The position numbers and the translations under genes were made by a program. A stretch of DNA of 8,621 bases from Cyanobacteriota bacterium (GTDB taxonomy: Bacteria > Cyanobacteriota > Cyanobacteriia > Leptolyngbyales > Leptolyngbyaceae), in assembly GCA_027482985.1 (NCBI GenBank), contig JAIXVO010000426.1, forward strand, positions 1 to 8,621. The letters are read 5' to 3'. This document shows, piece after piece, positions 5,954 to 8,621 of this stretch. The notes under the pieces are model-generated. The model saw nothing but the letters and a program-made list of their open reading frames with translations. It did not search any database and was not told where the DNA came from. The stretch's first letter is position 1; each line of letters starts with the position of its first letter.

Positions 5954-6586
5954 ATGTCATGGACTGCATTCTGGGACCTGTTACCAATCTCCCTCGATTG
6001 GATGCGCTGGAATTTGTTTCTCGCTTTAATTCCCCTCAGCTTGAGTATCGGCTTATTCCAACTCGCGCCCCAGCGATCGCTGGTCTGGTGGTTGGGGTTG
6101 GTGGCGTTTGTCGTGTTTCTGCCGAATGCTCCCTACATCCTCACCGATGTCATTCATCTGGTTGAAGAAATCCAGGGTACCGAATCCCTTTTGGTTAATT
6201 CGCTGGTGATCATCCCCCGTTATGTCCTGTTTATCCTGCTGGGATTTAGCGCCTATGTGCTGTCCCTGGTGAATGTCGGGCTATATCTCAAAGCTCATGC
6301 CCTCGGTCGCTGGGTCTTACCAATGGAATTGGGCTTACATGGCCTCAGTGCGATCGGGGTCAATCTGGGGCGGTTTGATCGGTTTAATAGCTGGGATCTG
6401 CTGGTGCGCCCTGGCTCGATCCTGCTAGAAATTCTGCAAGATCTGACCAGTTGCCGCGCCCTCGGTTTCATCGCGATCGCCACGCTGGTCATTGCCTGCC
6501 TGTATTGGGTGGGCAAACAAATCACGCTGGCCTTAATCTGGCGCTCCCAGACCCAGCCCCCTAACCCACCCGATCCCTCGACTTAA
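5954..6586 (+). CDS. DUF1361 family integral membrane protein
   Basis: This 210-residue, very hydrophobic protein belongs to the DUF1361 family, judged by LPNAPYILTDVIHL (56-69) and GVNLGRFDRFNSWDLLVRP (135-153), which are the family's signature blocks. I see about five or six membrane segments, roughly 20-38, 43-58, 80-112 (one long or two), 120-138 and 168-190, then a short Pro-rich hydrophilic tail. It should sit in the plasma or thylakoid membrane. The biochemical role of the family is unknown. The conserved acidic, Arg and Asn residues between spans could form a functional site, which is inference. The ATG at 5954 fits the family N-terminus; AAGGA is 15 bases upstream and too far to be a good ribosome site. 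The DUF4346 gene follows after 70 bp on the same strand. Confidence 0.88.
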   Translation: MSWTAFWDLLPISLDWMRWNLFLALIPLSLSIGLFQLAPQRSLVWWLGLVAFVVFLPNAPYILTDVIHLVEEIQGTESLLVNSLVIIPRYVLFILLGFSAYVLSLVNVGLYLKAHALGRWVLPMELGLHGLSAIGVNLGRFDRFNSWDLLVRPGSILLEILQDLTSCRALGFIAIATLVIACLYWVGKQITLALIWRSQTQPPNPPDPST

Positions 6587-6656
6587 CGGCATCTAACCAG
6601 CAGAACCGTTTAAGATGGAAAAGACGAAAATTTAGGATTTCGCTGCTGCGTGTACG

Positions 6657-7040
6657 ATGACTCAAACGCTGACTCAAGTGACTGCAATTGATCAAGAACT
6701 GTCCAACCGCCACATTGACCTGGACGAAGGTGGCTATTTCATTATTTATCTTGATTTGAATGAAAATCTGATTCGCGCCAAACATTTCACTAACTTCATC
6801 GACGATCGCGGCCTCGCCTGTGACCCCGAAACGGGCAAACCCATTCCCTGTGATGGCAAGGTCGAACGCCGCCCCACTCAGGTCTTTAAGGGCCGGACGG
6901 CGAAAGAAATCTGTGTCCAGTTATTCGAGCAAACCACGCCTTGCCCAGTCACTCGCCTGGATCATGCCGCCTACTTAGGCCGCGAATTTCAACGTGCTGA
7001 AGCGGCGCTCCTGAGTCACCAGCCGTACATTCAGGACTAA
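6657..7040 (+). CDS. DUF4346 family protein
   Basis: This 127-residue soluble protein matches the DUF4346 family, common in cyanobacteria. Conserved blocks are LDEGGYFIIYLD (22-33), AKHFTN (41-46), DPETGKPIPCDGKVERRPTQ (56-75), FKGRTAKEICVQLFEQ (77-92) and LDHAAYLGREFQRAEAALL (101-119). The ending YIQD is also typical. In my memory, related domains in archaea accompany dihydropteroate-synthase-like proteins and the family is linked to pterin binding. Nothing in this sequence proves that, so the role stays open. No signal peptide or membrane span is seen. The ATG gives the usual family length, but no clear Shine-Dalgarno is visible. It may be transcribed with the DUF1361 gene 70 bp upstream or from its own promoter. 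Confidence 0.88.
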   Translation: MTQTLTQVTAIDQELSNRHIDLDEGGYFIIYLDLNENLIRAKHFTNFIDDRGLACDPETGKPIPCDGKVERRPTQVFKGRTAKEICVQLFEQTTPCPVTRLDHAAYLGREFQRAEAALLSHQPYIQD

Positions 7041-7046
7041 CGCGGT

Positions 7047-7074
7047 AAGGCAGAAGGCAGAGGGCAGAAGGCAA
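7047..7074. repeat. Four heptamer tandem repeats
   Basis: AAGGCAG, AAGGCAG, AGGGCAG and AAGGCAA follow one another without spacers, starting seven bases after the DUF4346 stop. Short tandemly repeated heptamers of this kind are well known in cyanobacterial intergenic DNA. Confidence 0.85.
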
Positions 7075-7099
7075 AACCTTGACGACTCAGCGTTTTGCC
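7070..7099 (+). terminator. Hairpin after the DUF4346 gene
   Basis: GGCAAAAC (7070-7077) pairs perfectly with GTTTTGCC (7092-7099) around a 14-base loop, 29 bases after the stop codon. The left arm is formed by the last heptamer unit. No T-run follows, so it is at best a weak terminator or an RNA 3' end stabiliser. Confidence 0.4.
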
Positions 7100-7145
7100 C
7101 TTGCAACTAGGGTGAAGTGAGTGTTGCTATGAGGCACTTAGGGGT

Positions 7146-7282
7146 CTGTCAAATTGAAGGCTGTGGGTTTCGACTCCGCTCAACCCACGGAGGACGAGTC
7201 TTGAGCGGAGTCAAAACTCACAAAGGACGAGTGTTGAGCGGAGTCGAAACACGGCAATAACGAACACCTTCAGGATTGACAG
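7146..7282. repeat. MITE-like palindromic intergenic element
   Basis: The ends form an imperfect inverted repeat: CTGTCAAATTGAAGG (7146-7160) against CCTTCAGGATTGACAG (7267-7282). Inside, GTTTCGACTCCGCTCAAC (7167-7184) has an exact 18-base reverse complement at 7233-7250. A second, near-exact inverted copy (TTGAGCGGAGTC) lies at 7201-7212. The two right-hand copies belong to a 27-base direct repeat (7191-7217 and 7224-7250, two mismatches, period 33). No ORF fits inside and I see no clear target duplication. From memory, a core of this type (TCGACTCCGCTCAA) is dispersed in several cyanobacterial genomes. It separates two convergent genes. Confidence 0.75.
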
Positions 7283-7292
7283 CCCACTAGCG

Positions 7293-8408
7293 CTAAACCC
7301 CCGCTTTTGCCAGGCGCAAAGCTTTGCGTGTGGGCGGTTTGCCCGTCTCGACAAAGGTTTGTTGAAATTGGGGATACCAGGTTGCTAGCTCGGCATCCGA
7401 CAGTTGGAAAATGATCGGCGCATATCGAAATGAGGTTAATACGCCCCGCAACTGGGGAAATGACCAGCGCCGACTCAGGCAGTCCTTACAAAACTCTGCC
7501 AGGATGCGACGGGTATTCAGAATGTAAAAGCGGCGGCGATCGCGGGTTCGATCCTGGGAGTACCGCTGCACAAATACGGCCTGGTTGAGCGAGGATAGCA
7601 CCGTAACCAGGTAGCGGGATAAGCGCCCACTGTTACTTTGAAAATGGCAGAGCTTGGCGCGGCCCGCTTCCAATAACATCCCGTGTAACGACACCCGGTA
7701 GCTGGCATCCATGTCTTCATTCAGGGCGTAGTATAGCAGCAACGCCTCAAAGCGCTCGGCGGCAATCACCTCGCGGCGATAGGTCATGCGACAGCCATGA
7801 AACAGTCGCACCGGATTGGCATCCATCGCTTGTAAGGCTGGTGGCACCTGATAACTGGGAAAGTCTCCCGCATAGGGAATGCAGGTCACTTCATTATTCA
7901 TCAGGAAGATGTGTTTCCAGACGAAATTCACCAGTTTGGCGCTAACGGGCAACGCTTTGCCCCATTGCCAGCCCGCTGGTTTGGTCGTATCGCTGACCAT
8001 GACCGCCGACGGTAAAGCTTCGGCCAAAGACGCTTGGACCCCTTGCACCATCCCCTGCGGATCGGCCTCATAAATGGCCATAATCTGCTCGGCACAATCG
8101 GGATACAGCAAGGAATCGTCATCGATCAAAAAGAGAATATCGGCAGTCGCTAGGTCAATCCCTTGATTGCGCTGCAAGGGTAACCCCCGCTGCTTGGCCT
8201 GCACATACTCCCAGCGAATATGAGGTGCGGTAATGGCAATCTCAGCCATCACTTGGGCGCGGGTCTGTTCCCAATTAGCACTGGCATCGACGACAATTAC
8301 CTCGGCGGGCGGGCGGGTTTGCGCGATCGCCAGTTGTAAGCATTGCGGCAAAATCTGTTCACGCTGATACGTTGCGACAACCAGGGCCCAGGAAAGCGGT
8401 TGGTTCAT
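7293..8408 (-). CDS. Family 2 glycosyltransferase
   Basis: This is a 371-residue GT-A fold enzyme of family GT2, expected to move a sugar from a nucleotide-sugar donor to a polysaccharide, lipid or protein acceptor. The N-terminal strand WALVVATYQRE (7-17) and VIVVDAS (37-43) fit the nucleotide-binding half. RGLPLQRNQGI (74-84) is the usual GT2 block. FLIDDDSLLYPD (93-104) holds the metal-binding DxD-type motif, and NEDMDASYR (230-238) carries the acidic ED pair expected for catalysis. The C-terminal 120 residues are basic and helical. No membrane span or signal peptide is seen, so it is probably cytoplasmic or peripheral. I chose the ATG at 8408 because the family N-terminus begins there; a TTG at 8471 would add 21 residues. 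Donor and acceptor cannot be told from sequence. A truncated gene lies upstream on the same strand. Confidence 0.9.
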   Translation of the reverse strand: MNQPLSWALVVATYQREQILPQCLQLAIAQTRPPAEVIVVDASANWEQTRAQVMAEIAITAPHIRWEYVQAKQRGLPLQRNQGIDLATADILFLIDDDSLLYPDCAEQIMAIYEADPQGMVQGVQASLAEALPSAVMVSDTTKPAGWQWGKALPVSAKLVNFVWKHIFLMNNEVTCIPYAGDFPSYQVPPALQAMDANPVRLFHGCRMTYRREVIAAERFEALLLYYALNEDMDASYRVSLHGMLLEAGRAKLCHFQSNSGRLSRYLVTVLSSLNQAVFVQRYSQDRTRDRRRFYILNTRRILAEFCKDCLSRRWSFPQLRGVLTSFRYAPIIFQLSDAELATWYPQFQQTFVETGKPPTRKALRLAKAGV

Positions 8409-8411
8409 AGC

Positions 8412-8529
8412 GGGGCATTCACCACAATCAGAACAAGTGCCTAGAATACGGCTTACCGTTAGAGTGGGCAAGTTGATCGCCCAAATTAACAGGCTGTCCC
8501 AAAATCCGGCGAGTCTGCATCAATGCCCC
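8412..8529 (-). promoter_or_regulatory. Inverted arms around the glycosyltransferase leader
   Basis: GGGGCATT (8412-8419) and AATGCCCC (8522-8529) are perfect 8-base inverted repeats. In the minus-strand RNA the downstream arm ends three bases before the glycosyltransferase ATG, and the upstream arm starts at the last base of the previous gene's stop codon. If they pair, they would close the 102-base spacer and cover the start region. An 8-base match across about 100 bases could be chance. Confidence 0.3.
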
Positions 8530-8621
8530 TAACGCGCCGGTTTCCGTCCGGTAATTTGATTGAAGCGGCGCCGTTCCCGTTCCTGCTGCACCAATTGATA
8601 ACTAAACTGCAGCGGTCGCCC
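8529..8621 (-). CDS. C-terminal end of an unidentified protein
   Basis: The minus-strand frame is open from the right window edge for 30 codons and stops with TAG at 8529-8531. The visible end is Gln/Arg-rich: FSYQLVQQERERRRFNQ followed by ITGRKPAR. Such a basic amphipathic tail could belong to many proteins, and I cannot assign a family. A possible in-frame start (TTG or GTG) exists within it, but the frame's continuity to the edge makes a longer gene more likely. It is on the same strand as the glycosyltransferase and 120 bp upstream, so a shared transcript is possible. Confidence 0.5.
   Translation of the reverse strand, partial: GRPLQFSYQLVQQERERRRFNQITGRKPAR

Noticed and set aside
7135..7290. 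CACTTAG (7135-7141) and CACTAG (7285-7290) as a target duplication of the palindromic element
   Set aside because: The words differ in length, do not abut the inverted ends and are too short to support a claim.
1..8621. CRISPR array, tRNA, rRNA, transposase, phage or toxin-antitoxin genes
   Set aside because: Looked for on both strands; no spacer-repeat pattern, cloverleaf with TTCGA arm, rRNA block or matching protein was seen. The small repeats have no unique spacers.

Overview
The window comes from a cyanobacterium. Direct evidence is an intact psaD gene (photosystem I subunit II), several small families that I know mainly from cyanobacteria (DUF2949, DUF4346 and a DICT-GAF histidine kinase), and about 17 copies of the HIP1 palindrome GCGATCGC, roughly one per 500 bp. 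Base composition is moderately GC-rich. Heptamer-based tandem repeats, also common in cyanobacteria, occur between genes. I cannot name the genus.

Layout, left to right. (1) 2-1405, plus: 3' part of a proline-rich, single-span membrane protein whose start lies outside the window. (2) 1461-2351, minus: a ThuA/glutamine-amidotransferase-like protein of unknown function, convergent with (1). (3) 2625-2813, plus: a DUF2949 protein. (4) 2896-3315, minus: psaD, convergent with (3), with a hairpin at 2841-2873 acting as its terminator. (5) 3528-5537, minus: a soluble DICT-GAF-HisKA-HATPase sensor kinase 212 bp upstream of psaD on the same strand, separated from it by a 4 x 14 bp repeat. (6) 5538-5953: a 416 bp divergent intergenic region with a good sigma70-type promoter, a palindrome inside that promoter and a structured leader. 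(7) 5954-6586, plus: a DUF1361 membrane protein. (8) 6657-7040, plus: a DUF4346 protein. (9) 7041-7292: a repeat-rich spacer with a heptamer array and a roughly 137 bp palindromic, MITE-like element. (10) 7293-8408, minus: a family 2 glycosyltransferase. (11) 8529-8621, minus: the last 30 codons of another gene.

There is no long operon. Most genes stand alone or face each other, as is usual in cyanobacterial chromosomes. Same-strand neighbours that could share transcripts are kinase to psaD, DUF1361 to DUF4346, and the truncated gene at the right edge to the glycosyltransferase. I see no tRNA, rRNA, CRISPR array, transposase or phage gene.

I did not find a clear new multi-gene system. The points most worth a second look are the palindromic element at 7146-7282, the repeat array between the kinase and psaD, the structured leader of the DUF1361 gene, the pairing arms around the glycosyltransferase start, and the in-frame hexamer repeat in the kinase tail.
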